Assembly: GCA_021296065.1 (NCBI GenBank)
Contig: JAGWBD010000012.1
Coordinates: 1-64,000, forward strand
From: Anaerolineae bacterium
GTDB lineage: Bacteria; Chloroflexota; Anaerolineae; Aggregatilineales; Phototrophicaceae
Length of the DNA stretch: 64,000 bases
Direction of reading: 5' to 3'
Positions 52,051-61,579 of the stretch are shown in pieces. The position numbers were made by a program, and so were the translations under genes. Each line of letters begins with the position of its first letter. The first letter of the stretch is position 1. The notes under the pieces are model-generated. The model was not told the origin of the DNA, made no database searches, and saw nothing but the letters and a program-made list of their open reading frames with translations.

Positions 52051-54090
52051 GTGATTCGCTATTTCGCAATCCTGCTTCTGGCGCTGATCGGCGCCGGCGC
52101 GCTGCAGGCGCAGGACCGCTGGCTCGGCCTGGTGGTCACGCCCGAAGCGCGTTGCGCGCCCTTCAACCCCGCTGACTATCCCGTCCCCGCGGTCCCTGAC
52201 TCGCCATCGATCGATGATGAGGCCAGGACGCTTTGCAGTCTCTACACAAACCAGTGCCGCGGCGCGAACCAGGACCTGCTGCTCGATCCCGTCATCCCCC
52301 TCGCCGAGGCGCATGACAGCGGCCTCTGCGCCGCCGACGGCGAGACCCGCAGCGCCTTCGCCGCGGACCCGCTTAACCTGGCCGTCGCCGTCCCCGGTAC
52401 CCTCCTTGAACAGAAGCGTGACCTGGACGCCGCCGACTGGCTGCCAGCGCGCAATCGCTGCTGGTACGCCGAAACCGTCGTCCGCGTGCGCCAGGCCTAC
52501 GGCCTGAGCATCGACCTGCCGGAAGTGGACGCGTTGATCGAGGTGCTGACCCGCTGCATCGTTGAGAACGCCCGTTTCCGACCCGGCGAGTACGTCGTCA
52601 CGGGCAGCGGCGCGGTGAATGTGCGCGCCTGTCCTGCCATCGGTTGCACCATCGTCACCAGGTTTGTCGAGGGCCAGTTGCTGGAAGTTACCGGGCAGCT
52701 GACCGGCGTGCCCCTGGGCGGCGAGCCACGCTGGCTGAAACTGCGTCACGCCGAAAGCGAAGTCTATCTGCATTCTTCGCTCGCCGAACCCTACCTGCCC
52801 GACGGGACGCCCACAGCGCCGGTCCCGGTCCAGGCGTCGGTGGCCGACACTGCCCGGACGACCACGACCATGTACGTCGTCGCTTCACGTTTTGCCAACG
52901 CGCGCAACTGCCCGGATACCAATTGCGCCATCGCCAACAGCTTCCCGCGCGGCGCGGAAGTGGCCGTCCTGCAGCGCGTCACCGGCCAGGCCGTGAACGG
53001 CATTGCCGACTGGCAGGCGCTGCAACACGGGGACGAGGTGCTATACGTCCACGCCCCCCTGCTCTCGCGCAACAGGCCCGCGCCGCTGGCGCCAACGCCG
53101 GTACCAGTCCCGCCGCAGCAAGGGCAGGGTCCGGCCCGTGTCAGCGCGCCGGCGATCGGCGGCGGCTTCGAGCTTGGCGGCCAGGCCCTCGGCTTCACCT
53201 CTCCGCAACACATGCACGCGGCGCGTATGACCTGGGTCAAGCGCCAGGTGCGCTATCACCGGGGCGACAACCCCGCTGACGTCCAGTGGGTCATCGGTCA
53301 GGCGCATGGCGCCGGTTTCAGGGTGCTGCTCAGCATTGTCGGCGAGCCCGGCCAGATGGCGCCCGACCCGGCGGGCTATACCCGCGATTTCGTCAGCTTC
53401 CTCGCGGGCGTGGCGGCTCTGGGGCCGAACGCCATCGAGGTCTGGAACGAACAAAACATTGACCGCGAATGGCCCAACGGCCAGATCAACCCCCAGGCCT
53501 ACACCGCCATGCTCAGAGACGCCTGGAATGCCATCAAGGGCGCCAACGCCAACGTGATGGTCATCAGCGGCGCCCCCGCCCCCACCGGTTTCTTCGGCGG
53601 TGGCTGCCATGCTTCCGGGTGCGATGACCTGCCCTTCATCCGCGGCATGGCCGCGGCCGGCGCCGCCAGTTATATGGATTGCGTCGGCGTCCATTACAAC
53701 GAAGGCATCCTGCCCCCTGATGCCCGCAGTGGCGACCCGCGCGGCAACAGCGGCCACTACACCCGTTACTACTCGCGCATGTTCGAAGTTTACGCCGCTG
53801 CTTTCCCGGGCAAGCCGCTCTGCTTCACCGAACTTGGTTACCTCAGCAGTGAAGGTTACGGACCCCTGCCTGGCGGTTTCGCCTGGGCCGCCAACGTGAG
53901 CGTCGCCGACCAGGCCGCCTGGCTCGGCCGCGCGGTCACGCTGGCGCGTAGCAGCGGCCGTGTGCGACTCTTCATCGTCTGGAACGTCGACGCCACCCGC
54001 TACGACTCCGACCCCCAGGCCGGCTTCGCCATCGTGCGCCCCGACGGCACTTGCCCCGCCTGCGGCCACCTGGCAGCAGCCATGGGTTGA
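52051..54090 (+). CDS. Secreted fusion: decayed HNH domain, two SH3b domains, glycosidase-like barrel
   Basis: A 679-residue protein. Signal peptide 1-20. The N-terminal domain aligns with the nuclease of the preceding gene ([24 protein letters not shown]), but its DIEHIIAV segment has become LLLDPVIPL, so the catalytic histidine is gone. Two SH3b domains follow (about 195-260 and 285-350). The C-terminus (about 365-679) is a close paralogue of the barrel in 39187-40803, with WNEQN and LCFTELGYL glutamates conserved. It probably acts as a wall-anchored glycosidase. Start is the GTG at 52051 after AAGGGAA; TACAAT at 52012-52017 is a possible -10. Confidence 0.82.
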   Translation: MIRYFAILLLALIGAGALQAQDRWLGLVVTPEARCAPFNPADYPVPAVPDSPSIDDEARTLCSLYTNQCRGANQDLLLDPVIPLAEAHDSGLCAADGETRSAFAADPLNLAVAVPGTLLEQKRDLDAADWLPARNRCWYAETVVRVRQAYGLSIDLPEVDALIEVLTRCIVENARFRPGEYVVTGSGAVNVRACPAIGCTIVTRFVEGQLLEVTGQLTGVPLGGEPRWLKLRHAESEVYLHSSLAEPYLPDGTPTAPVPVQASVADTARTTTTMYVVASRFANARNCPDTNCAIANSFPRGAEVAVLQRVTGQAVNGIADWQALQHGDEVLYVHAPLLSRNRPAPLAPTPVPVPPQQGQGPARVSAPAIGGGFELGGQALGFTSPQHMHAARMTWVKRQVRYHRGDNPADVQWVIGQAHGAGFRVLLSIVGEPGQMAPDPAGYTRDFVSFLAGVAALGPNAIEVWNEQNIDREWPNGQINPQAYTAMLRDAWNAIKGANANVMVISGAPAPTGFFGGGCHASGCDDLPFIRGMAAAGAASYMDCVGVHYNEGILPPDARSGDPRGNSGHYTRYYSRMFEVYAAAFPGKPLCFTELGYLSSEGYGPLPGGFAWAANVSVADQAAWLGRAVTLARSSGRVRLFIVWNVDATRYDSDPQAGFAIVRPDGTCPACGHLAAAMG

Positions 54091-54145
54091 CGGCCAACGA
54101 AGCGGCTGCAAGCCTCGCCCGGCATGCCTTATGCAAGGCGCGCCA

Positions 54146-54154
54146 TGCTACAAT
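54146..54154 (+). promoter_or_regulatory. Extended -10 promoter for the ATC-hydrolase-like gene
   Basis: TGCTACAAT lies 31 bases before the ATG at 54186; it matches the extended -10 form seen at several other genes here. Confidence 0.5.
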
Positions 54155-54185
54155 CCCGTGCAGCCAGGGCATTCGGAGAGTTGCC

Positions 54186-54689
54186 ATGACGAGCAGCGAT
54201 GACCTTAACCAGCGCATCGGCGTGCTGACGCGCCGCGAGACCGAGGCGCGCATCCTCGCGCCGCTGATCGACGCCCTCGGCGAGGAATTCGGGCGCGAAC
54301 GCGTGCTGGAGGTCCTGCGCGAGGCGATTATCGACATTGCGCGGCAGCAGGGCGCGGCCATGGCGGAACAGACGGACGATACCGACCTCGACGCCTTCGC
54401 CGATACGCTGCCCGCCTGGCAGCAGGACGACGCCATGCGCATCGAGACCCTGCGCCAGGACGACGAGGCCTTCCACTTCAACGTGACGCGCTGCCGCTAT
54501 GCCGAGATGTACCGCGCCCTGGGCATCCCGGAGCTGGGCGCGCTGCTCTCCTGCAACCGCGATTTCGCGCTGATCGAGGGCTTCAACCCCAACGTGCAGC
54601 TGGAGCGCACGCAGACCATCATGCAGGGCGCGACCCACTGCGATTTTCGTTATGCGTTGCCTGGACGGGACAGGCCCGCAGACCCGTAA
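54186..54689 (+). CDS. L-2-amino-thiazoline-4-carboxylic acid hydrolase-like protein
   Basis: A 167-residue protein resembling the ATC hydrolase family (PF14196 type), which opens the thiazoline ring in the route to cysteine; most relatives have unproven substrates. Family-like segments are [40 protein letters not shown] with its conserved cysteine, and [17 protein letters not shown] at the end. The ATG has GGAGAG six bases before it. It has its own promoter and stands just before the NicX-like cluster, so it could be part of the same nitrogen-compound pathway (inference). Confidence 0.75.
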   Translation: MTSSDDLNQRIGVLTRRETEARILAPLIDALGEEFGRERVLEVLREAIIDIARQQGAAMAEQTDDTDLDAFADTLPAWQQDDAMRIETLRQDDEAFHFNVTRCRYAEMYRALGIPELGALLSCNRDFALIEGFNPNVQLERTQTIMQGATHCDFRYALPGRDRPADP

Positions 54690-54823
54690 AACGCCTCACC
54701 ATCCCTTCCATCGCCAGACCGGCGCCTGCCTTTTGATGCGACGACGCCCCTGTAACGGCAACCACCGCCACGACCCGGCCCACGCAGGGCAATTCGGATT
54801 CCCTGCGGCTTCGTGCTATCTTA

Positions 54824-54832
54824 CGACGCACA
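54824..54832 (+). promoter_or_regulatory. Extended -10-like promoter for the first NicX-like gene
   Basis: TGCTATCTT is 27 bases before the GTG at 54860. The 170-base gap between the genes (54690-54859) otherwise shows no gene. Confidence 0.4.
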
Positions 54833-54859
54833 TATCGAAATTCTTTCAGGAGATGAAAC

Positions 54860-55918
54860 GTGGTCGAATCACTGGCTCTGGATTATTCAGCAAGTACCCA
54901 ACTGGTCGACATGTTCCGCCGGCACCTAAAACTGTGCAAGGTGCATGCGGGCGAACACGTCCTCATCCACACCGATCCGGGCAGCTACCCCCATTACGCC
55001 GCCGCCTACATGGGCGCGGCCATTGAACTCGGCGCCGACGTTTTCCAGATCGTGCACCCCAACCGTGAGGAAAAGGCGGTCATCGACGCCTGGAAACGCG
55101 CCGACCTGGTCATCGACGTCTCCTCCGGCCCCCATGCCTACGGCCACATCATGCGCGAATCGATGGACTCCGGCACGCGCCTGCAACGCATCGGCGTGGC
55201 CGTCAACACCATGCGCCGCCTCTTCCCCACCCAGGAACTGCGCGAGCGCGTCCTCGCCGGCCAGGAACTCATGAAGAACGCCAAAACCATGCGCATCACC
55301 TCGCCCGGCGGCACTGACCTCACCTTCTACAAGGAGGGGCGCGACCCGATGGGCATCTACAGCGTCTCCGACGTCCCCGGCCGCTGGGACATCTGGCCCA
55401 GCGGCATGGTCTGCTGCGCGCCGGAAGAGCACAAGGGCGGCGGCGTGCTGGTGCTTTCGCCGGGCGACTACATGCTCGTGATCAACCAGTATGTGAACGA
55501 CTACATTTATCTGGAGATGAACGACGGCCGCATCACCGACATCAAGGGCGGCATGCAGGCCGAATTGCTGAAGCGCTGGTTCGCCCAGTTCAACTCCGAG
55601 GATTCCTACCGCATCGCCCACGTCGGCTGGGGCTGCGAGCGGCGCGCCAACTGGCTCATCCCGGGCCAGGACAACGAGTGTATGTACGCCAACATGCAGA
55701 TCGCCTTCGGCTCCAACCTCGGCATCTTCAAGGGCGCCACAACCCTCACCAATTCGCATATCGATTTCCCCAGCCTCAACAACAGCTACTGGGTGGATGA
55801 CATCCAGATCATGGAGAACGGCGAATTCCTGCTTGACGAACTGCGCCACAAGGGCGACGTCGGGATCACGACCGAAACCGGTGGCACCCAGACCGGCCAC
55901 GGCTCCCGTCCAGGTTGA
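54860..55918 (+). CDS. NicX-like (2,5-dihydroxypyridine 5,6-dioxygenase family) protein, copy A
   Basis: A 352-residue protein of the NicX/M29-related family. NicX opens the ring of 2,5-dihydroxypyridine using Fe(II); its metal triad is one His and a later His-x-Asp. The same pattern is visible here in RIAHVGWGCERRANW and NSHIDFPSLNNSYW. The N-terminal half (HAGEHVLIHTDPGSYPHYAA) is the Rossmann-like lobe. It starts with GTG at 54860 after CAGGAG. Two paralogues lie within 5 kb. Family members also include aminopeptidase-like proteins, so the reaction is uncertain. The M24 peptidase gene follows after 12 bases. Confidence 0.75.
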   Translation: MVESLALDYSASTQLVDMFRRHLKLCKVHAGEHVLIHTDPGSYPHYAAAYMGAAIELGADVFQIVHPNREEKAVIDAWKRADLVIDVSSGPHAYGHIMRESMDSGTRLQRIGVAVNTMRRLFPTQELRERVLAGQELMKNAKTMRITSPGGTDLTFYKEGRDPMGIYSVSDVPGRWDIWPSGMVCCAPEEHKGGGVLVLSPGDYMLVINQYVNDYIYLEMNDGRITDIKGGMQAELLKRWFAQFNSEDSYRIAHVGWGCERRANWLIPGQDNECMYANMQIAFGSNLGIFKGATTLTNSHIDFPSLNNSYWVDDIQIMENGEFLLDELRHKGDVGITTETGGTQTGHGSRPG

Positions 55919-55930
55919 CCGGGTTGAAGC

Positions 55931-57061
55931 ATGGCCACGTCCAACCAGCCCTTTGACTACGCATTGCGCTGCCAGCGGGTGCGCGAAGGCCTGCGCAATG
56001 CCGGCATCGATGCCCTGCTCGTCGGCCCGTCCAGCGATCTTTTCTACCTGATCGGACTGAACCGGCCGCAATCCGAGCGCCTGACGCACTTCATCCTGCC
56101 CGCCGCCGAAGATGAGACGCCGCGCCTGATCCTGCCCTCCTTCGAGACGGCCCTGGCGGAGCCCCTGGCGCATTTCTTCGACCTCGTCCCCTGGGAGGAG
56201 ACCGAAAGCCCCTTCGAGCGTTTCGCCGACTCCCTGCCCGCCGCAAGGTCCGGGCAGCAGTTGCGCCTGGCCGTCGCCGACCAGATCTACGCCCACTTTC
56301 TCTATCGCCTGCAGGCCGCCGCACCACAGGCTGAATTTGTGCCCGGCGGCAATCTGCTCAACCCCATCCGTATGGTCAAGGAAGCGCGCGAACTCGACTA
56401 CCTGACCCAGGCCGGCGCCGCCGCCGACCGCACGTACATGGCCCTGCTGCAGCTGCCTCTCACTGGCATGAGCGAAGCGGAGGTCAAACAACAACTGGTG
56501 GCGCTTCTGCCGCAACACGGCCACGACCCCGGCGCGCCAGCCGGCGCCATCGTCGGCGTCGGCGAGAATGGCGCCTCGCCGCACCATCACGTGGGCCCGC
56601 GCCGCATTGCGTCCGGGGATGCCGTCGTCGTCGATTTTGGCAGCACCGTGAATGGCTACTGGTCCGACATGACCCGCAGCTTCCACGTCGGCCCGCCATC
56701 GGACGACTATCGCCGCGTCTACGACGTGGTCAACGAAGCCAACCAGGTGGCCTTCGAGGCCATCCGGCCCGGCGTCACCGCCGAATCAATCGACGCGGTC
56801 GCCCGCGCCCACATGACAGCCGCCGGCTATGGTCACGGCATCCTGCATCGCACCGGTCATGGCCTCGGTTTTGACCTCCACGAAGCGCCCTACATCGTGA
56901 GCGGCGACACCACCGTCCTGCGCGAGGGGATGGTCTTCAGCGTCGAGCCCGGCATTTACCTCAAGGGCCGCTTCGGCGTGCGCATCGAGGACATCGTCAC
57001 CGTGACGGCCGACGGCGCGCGGCGCTTCAACCACAGCACGCACGACCTGCAGGTCCTGTGA
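55931..57061 (+). CDS. M24-family metallopeptidase (Xaa-Pro dipeptidase/creatinase-like)
   Basis: A 376-residue pita-bread-fold protein. An N-terminal creatinase-type domain (1-130; LRNAGIDALLVGPSSDLFYL) precedes the catalytic domain with the five metal ligands: Asp in VVVDFGSTVNG, Asp in YWSDMTRSF, His in RTGHGLGFDLHE, Glu in VFSVEPGIYL and Glu in VRIEDIVTV. All five are present, so a dinuclear metallopeptidase is expected, cleaving X-Pro peptides or a small amide. It overlaps the next gene (GTGA) and is probably in one transcript with the first NicX-like gene. Confidence 0.92.
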   Translation: MATSNQPFDYALRCQRVREGLRNAGIDALLVGPSSDLFYLIGLNRPQSERLTHFILPAAEDETPRLILPSFETALAEPLAHFFDLVPWEETESPFERFADSLPAARSGQQLRLAVADQIYAHFLYRLQAAAPQAEFVPGGNLLNPIRMVKEARELDYLTQAGAAADRTYMALLQLPLTGMSEAEVKQQLVALLPQHGHDPGAPAGAIVGVGENGASPHHHVGPRRIASGDAVVVDFGSTVNGYWSDMTRSFHVGPPSDDYRRVYDVVNEANQVAFEAIRPGVTAESIDAVARAHMTAAGYGHGILHRTGHGLGFDLHEAPYIVSGDTTVLREGMVFSVEPGIYLKGRFGVRIEDIVTVTADGARRFNHSTHDLQVL

Positions 57062-58152
57062 CCATGGGCGCCATCGAACGCGTCCTGGTCATGGGCGCCG
57101 GCCCGGGGGGGATGGCGGCGGCCGCCGCCCTCTCCCGCCGCGGCTACCACGTCCACCTCTACAACCGCAGTCCCGAGCGTATGGCGGCCGTGCTCGAGCA
57201 GGGTGGCGTCGCCATCGAAGGGGACCTGATTGGGGGGGATGAAACCGAAGAGCTGGTGCCGCTGGCCCTCATCAGCACCGACGTCGCCGCCGCCATGGAG
57301 CACGTCGAACTGATACTCATCGCCGTGCCCGCCTACGGGCAGAGGGCGATGCTGGAGGCCTGCCTGCCCCACCTGCGCAGCGGCCAGATCATCCTCCTGC
57401 TGACCGGCTCGGCCGGCTCGCTGGAACTGGCAATGCTGCTGCGCGATGCCGGGCACAGTCTGGATGACGTCCTGCTGGGGGAAACGGTCACCCTGCCGCA
57501 ATCGGCACGCATGGTCGCGCCGGGCAAGCTACGCATTCGTCTGCCCTCAAACCTGCGCTTCTCGGCCTTCCCCGGCCGCAACACCGAAGCGCTGCATGAT
57601 CGCCTCGGCGATACGCTGCGCCTGATCCCCAAACCCAACGTGCTGGATCCCGGCCTCAACAACCCCAATTTCATGATTCACCCCGCGCCGATGCTGCTCA
57701 ACTACGCCGCCGTCGAGCGCCAGGATGGCTACCTTTCCATCATGAACGAGGGGATGACGCCCGGCGTGTTGCGCCTGCTGGACGCCGTCGACGAGGAGAA
57801 AATGGCCCTGCAGCGCGCGCTGGGGCTGGACGTCGTCCTGATCGATGACCTTTACCGCGAGACGGGCAGCGGCCCGCACGTCTATCGCGTGCAGGGCGAG
57901 CCCTTCAACCTGCGCGACCGCATCTGGGACCGCTATATCACCGAAGACGTCCCCTACGGTTCCGTGCTCTATTCAGCGATAGGGCGTTTGCTCGACGTGC
58001 CGACCCCCGTCAACGACAGTATCAACCACATCTTCTGCGTGACGGAAGAAGAGGACTACTGGGCGACGGGACGCAACGCCGACGCGCTGGGCGTCGCCGG
58101 CATGAATCGCGAAGCGTTGTTGCACTACCTGGAAACTGGCGAACGTCTTTAG
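57058..58152 (+). CDS. Octopine/opine-dehydrogenase-family NAD(P)-dependent oxidoreductase
   Basis: A 364-residue two-domain dehydrogenase. A Rossmann motif VLVMGAGPGGMAAAAALS opens the protein, and the C-terminal helical domain (HPAPMLLNYAAVERQDGYL onward) is that of the NAD/NADP octopine/nopaline dehydrogenase family, which reduces or oxidises C-N linked amino/keto acids. The GTG at 57058 overlaps the stop of the peptidase gene; an ATG six bases later is the alternative. Opine-type chemistry fits a pathway that handles nitrogen-containing conjugates (inference). Its end converges with the second NicX-like gene. Confidence 0.85.
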   Translation: MTMGAIERVLVMGAGPGGMAAAAALSRRGYHVHLYNRSPERMAAVLEQGGVAIEGDLIGGDETEELVPLALISTDVAAAMEHVELILIAVPAYGQRAMLEACLPHLRSGQIILLLTGSAGSLELAMLLRDAGHSLDDVLLGETVTLPQSARMVAPGKLRIRLPSNLRFSAFPGRNTEALHDRLGDTLRLIPKPNVLDPGLNNPNFMIHPAPMLLNYAAVERQDGYLSIMNEGMTPGVLRLLDAVDEEKMALQRALGLDVVLIDDLYRETGSGPHVYRVQGEPFNLRDRIWDRYITEDVPYGSVLYSAIGRLLDVPTPVNDSINHIFCVTEEEDYWATGRNADALGVAGMNREALLHYLETGERL

Positions 58153-58182
58153 CGCAAGCGGGGACTGCAACCGCAGCCGCAC

Positions 58183-59229
58183 TCAATCGAGCGTAATGTG
58201 CGCCAGTTCCGGGTGGACGAAGCGCCCGTTCTCCGTGACCGGCTCGCCATCCAGCCAGATGCTGTGCGCCAGGCCGTTGAAATCGATGTGGGCGACCACG
58301 TCGTTTGTGCCGTCGCCAATGTACCAGGAGGTATCGCGCCCGAAGGCGATCTGGAAGACGCCCGGGTAGGATTCCGCGTCGCCGATGCCGCCGGTCGGTC
58401 CGGCCATGCGCCCCCAGTCGGCGCGTTCGTCGCAGCCCCAGCCGACGTGCGAAATGTGGTACGCGCGCTCGTCACCCCAGCTGGCGAACCAGGTGCGCAG
58501 CAAGTGCGCGTCCAGGCCCTCGCCCTCAATGCGGGTGATGATCCCTTCCTCGATGAGGATATCGATGCGCGTGGTGGCGTAGCGCCGCATGCCGAGAATG
58601 ATGTCGCCGACGTCGATGACCAGCCGCCCGTTGCTGTTGGGGCGGTTGGCGCCACCAACAACGACCGCCACCGACCAGTGGTCCCACTTGCCCGGCTGGT
58701 CGGCCGCGCCCCAGAGCCCGAAGGCCTGGCGCTCCGCGGTATTCAACACCAGGTCCGTCCCGGCCGGCGAGGTCGCCCGCAACTCGCGCGCCCCGGCCAG
58801 CAGCGCTTCGCAGCGATTGACACGGTCCCGCAAGGCGGTCTGGGGCCGCAGGCGCGACAGCACGTCCTCCGGCTGGGTGACGCGCAAGACGCGCACCCCC
58901 GCTTCCAGCGCGCTGACCCGCAGGGGCCGGTAAATGCTGGTTCCGATCGATTCCAGGTCCACCACCAGATCGACCGCGTGCCAGATGTCCCACACCGGCC
59001 CGGAGAGAATGTCGCCGCCCTCCGTGGGCACTTCCAGTTGAAAGACGTCCGCGCCCAGGCCCTGGGCCGCCGCCATGGACGCCTTGGCGTAGTGCATCGG
59101 GCTGTGGTGGTCGCAATAGACCATCACGCGCTCGCCCTCACGCAGCTGGCACAGCTCAAGCGTGTGCCGGAAGAGCGGGATCAGGTCCGTCAGCGCCCCG
59201 CCGGAATCGCGATAGGTCCAGTGAAACAT
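58183..59229 (-). CDS. NicX-like family protein, copy B
   Basis: A 348-residue paralogue of the genes at 54860 and 59336. The metal triad pattern is kept (YHISHVGWGCDERADW and VAHIDFNGLAHSIW). It is the most diverged of the three, with a distinct N-terminus (MFHWTYRDSGGALT) and differing loops (GGANRPNSNGRL). It lies on the opposite strand to the rest of the cluster and is divergent from copy C, sharing a 106-base intergenic region that could co-regulate both. The specific substrate is unknown. Confidence 0.73.
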   Translation of the reverse strand: MFHWTYRDSGGALTDLIPLFRHTLELCQLREGERVMVYCDHHSPMHYAKASMAAAQGLGADVFQLEVPTEGGDILSGPVWDIWHAVDLVVDLESIGTSIYRPLRVSALEAGVRVLRVTQPEDVLSRLRPQTALRDRVNRCEALLAGARELRATSPAGTDLVLNTAERQAFGLWGAADQPGKWDHWSVAVVVGGANRPNSNGRLVIDVGDIILGMRRYATTRIDILIEEGIITRIEGEGLDAHLLRTWFASWGDERAYHISHVGWGCDERADWGRMAGPTGGIGDAESYPGVFQIAFGRDTSWYIGDGTNDVVAHIDFNGLAHSIWLDGEPVTENGRFVHPELAHITLD

Positions 59230-59335
59230 GAATCCCCCCGCCCTTGCCCGCCTGACCGCCAGGGTGTCGGTTTGCGGTGGTCAGTTGTGCATGAGTATAG
59301 TCCCTGTCCGGGAGCGAACCAACGGAGAGGCAAAC

Positions 59336-60358
59336 GTGAAAAAATTTCCCTTAAATTACAGCGCGTCGACCGAACTGATTCCACTCTTCAAGCGCAGTTT
59401 CGAACTCTGCAATCTGCGCGCAGGCGAGACCCTGCTCATTTATTGCGACACGCATACCTCACCGCATTATCCGGCCGCCGCGCTGGGCGCGGCCATCGAC
59501 CTGGGCGTGGAGGCCTTTCAGGTCACCGTGCCCACCACCGTGCCGGAAAACGACAAGGGCGTCATCGCCGACATCTGGGCCAGCGTGGACATGGTGATCG
59601 ACCTGGTCAGCACCGTCGCCCATGCCTATTCGCTGCTCAACGCGGCGGCACTTGAGAATGGCGGTCGCGTCCTCCGTTGCGGCCAGCCGCAGGATGTGCT
59701 GATGCGCCTGGCGCCCGACCCCGTCATTCGTCGCCGCGCCCTGGCCGGCGCCGACCTGCTGCGGGTGGCGGAAACGATGCGCGTCACCTCCGCCATGGGG
59801 ACGGACCTGAGCTGCAACGTCAAGGACCGCGTGGTCCTCGGCCTCTACAGCCTCGCCGACGAACCCGGCCGCTGGGACAACTGGCCGAGCGGCATGGTCA
59901 CCGTCGGCCCGGATGAATACAGCGCCAATGGCACACTGGTGCTCGACGTCAATGACGTCATCCTGCGCCTCGGGCGCTACGTCACCTCACCGGTGAAGAT
60001 GACCATCCGCGACGGCCTGATCGTCAAAATTGATGGCGGTCTGGACGCGCGCCTGCTGGAGGACTGGTTCTCCGCCTTCAACGACGAGACGGCCTACCGC
60101 ATCGCCCACATCGGCTGGGGTTGCGAGCACCGCGCCGACTGGAACCGCATGGGCGCCTACCTGATGGAAGGCGCCGTCCAGGACCAGGAGGCCTTCTACG
60201 GCAACATGCAGATCGCCTTCGGCGCCAACACCGCCATCTTCGAGGGGCAGAACGTCTCAAAGGCGCACATGGACTTCCCCTGTCGCAACAAGAGCATCTG
60301 GCTCGACGACCTGCAGGTCATGGAAGCCGGCCAGTTCCTGATCCCCGAGTTGCAATGA
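59336..60358 (+). CDS. NicX-like family protein, copy C
   Basis: A 340-residue paralogue closest to copy A. Triad pattern: RIAHIGWGCEHRADW and KAHMDFPCRNKSIW. I choose the GTG at 59336 because GGAGAGG lies five bases before it; the earlier ATG at 59228 starts in the divergent promoter region. A TATAGT (59296-59301) with TTGCGG at 59272-59277 is a weak promoter candidate. Its stop overlaps the aminotransferase start (ATGA), so the two are probably translated together. Confidence 0.75.
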   Translation: MKKFPLNYSASTELIPLFKRSFELCNLRAGETLLIYCDTHTSPHYPAAALGAAIDLGVEAFQVTVPTTVPENDKGVIADIWASVDMVIDLVSTVAHAYSLLNAAALENGGRVLRCGQPQDVLMRLAPDPVIRRRALAGADLLRVAETMRVTSAMGTDLSCNVKDRVVLGLYSLADEPGRWDNWPSGMVTVGPDEYSANGTLVLDVNDVILRLGRYVTSPVKMTIRDGLIVKIDGGLDARLLEDWFSAFNDETAYRIAHIGWGCEHRADWNRMGAYLMEGAVQDQEAFYGNMQIAFGANTAIFEGQNVSKAHMDFPCRNKSIWLDDLQVMEAGQFLIPELQ

Positions 60359-61551
60359 AGGACGGCGGCGCTCCCCCACCCCTGCCCTACCGACGCCTCA
60401 ACCCGCCGGAACGCACCCTGCTCGGCCCGGACCTGAGCAACGCCTCGCCGCGCGCGCGCCAGGGGCTTATCGGCGTCCTCGAAGGCGCCAACGACCCCGG
60501 CTTTCTGGCCGTGCTTGATGAAGCCATCGCGCGCCTGCGCCAGCTCTGGCGCACGGAGAATGAAGACTCTTTCCTGGTCCCCGGCTCAGAAGAGACCGCG
60601 CTCGAAGCGGCCCTGCTGAACGCCCTGCAGCCAGGCGAAACCGCCGTCGTCGCCATCAGCGGCTTCTTCGGCGAGCGCCTGGCCGAGGCCGCCGAACGCT
60701 GCGGCGCGAAGGTGGTGCGCGTCGTGGCGCCGCCGGGCGAGGCCGTATCGCCGGCGGCCCTTGAAGAAGCCCTCAACGGCCAGGAGACGCGCCTGCTGGC
60801 TACCCTCCATGGCGACGGCTCGACCGGCATCCAGCAGCCCCTGGCCGGCCTGGGCGACCTGGCGCACGCGCACGACGCCCTGCTGCTGGTCGATTCGCGC
60901 TGGACGATCAGCGCCGTCGACGTGCCCCACGACGAACTGGGCATCGACGTCGGCGTCGCCGGCAGCCAGAAGGCCATCAGCGCCTACCCGGGCCTGGGCC
61001 TGATCACTTTCAGCCAGCGCGCCGCCGCCGCCCACAATGCCCGTCAGCGACCCGTCGCCAGTCCCTCGCTGGATCTGGCGCAACTGCGCCGCTTCCGCGA
61101 AGAGGAACGCGCCGCCCAGACCATGCCCGCGCCGATCGTCTACGCGCTCACCGAGTTGCTGCAGCTGATTTCCGAGCAGGGCATGGCATACCGCGCCAGC
61201 CGCATGGTGAACCGACGCGATGCCCTGGTCGCCGCCTTCGCGGAACTGGGGCTCTCCGTCCATGCCCGGCCCGCCTTCCGCCTGCCGACCGTAACCGCCT
61301 TCAAGGTGCCCGCCGGCATCGACGCCGACGCCATCCGCCAGCAGTTGCTGGCCCCCTACCGCATCGACATCGGCGGCGGCCTGGGCGAATTGCGCGGCCT
61401 GGTCTGGCGCGTGGGCGTGCTCGGCCATTCCGCCCAGCCGACCTTCCTGCTGGCCCTGGTCACGCTGCTGGAAATTCTTCTGGAAGAGGCCGGACACAAT
61501 GTCCGCGAACGGGGCGCGGCCGGGCGCACCCTGCTCAATAACCTGGACTGA
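60355..61551 (+). CDS. Class V (fold-type I) PLP-dependent aminotransferase-like protein
   Basis: A 398-residue protein of the alanine-glyoxylate/serine-pyruvate aminotransferase group. The cofactor lysine is in GVAGSQKAISAYPG; LLLVDSRWTISAVDV gives the PLP-ring aspartate and the start PPERTLLGPDLSNASPR is family-typical. Such enzymes move amino groups between small amino and keto acids such as glyoxylate or pyruvate. It is coupled to the third NicX-like gene by an ATGA overlap, which ties it to the same pathway (inference). Confidence 0.88.
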   Translation: MKDGGAPPPLPYRRLNPPERTLLGPDLSNASPRARQGLIGVLEGANDPGFLAVLDEAIARLRQLWRTENEDSFLVPGSEETALEAALLNALQPGETAVVAISGFFGERLAEAAERCGAKVVRVVAPPGEAVSPAALEEALNGQETRLLATLHGDGSTGIQQPLAGLGDLAHAHDALLLVDSRWTISAVDVPHDELGIDVGVAGSQKAISAYPGLGLITFSQRAAAAHNARQRPVASPSLDLAQLRRFREEERAAQTMPAPIVYALTELLQLISEQGMAYRASRMVNRRDALVAAFAELGLSVHARPAFRLPTVTAFKVPAGIDADAIRQQLLAPYRIDIGGGLGELRGLVWRVGVLGHSAQPTFLLALVTLLEILLEEAGHNVRERGAAGRTLLNNLD

Positions 61552-61579
61552 TACGAGAGAACACGGGAAAGGAAATTTA

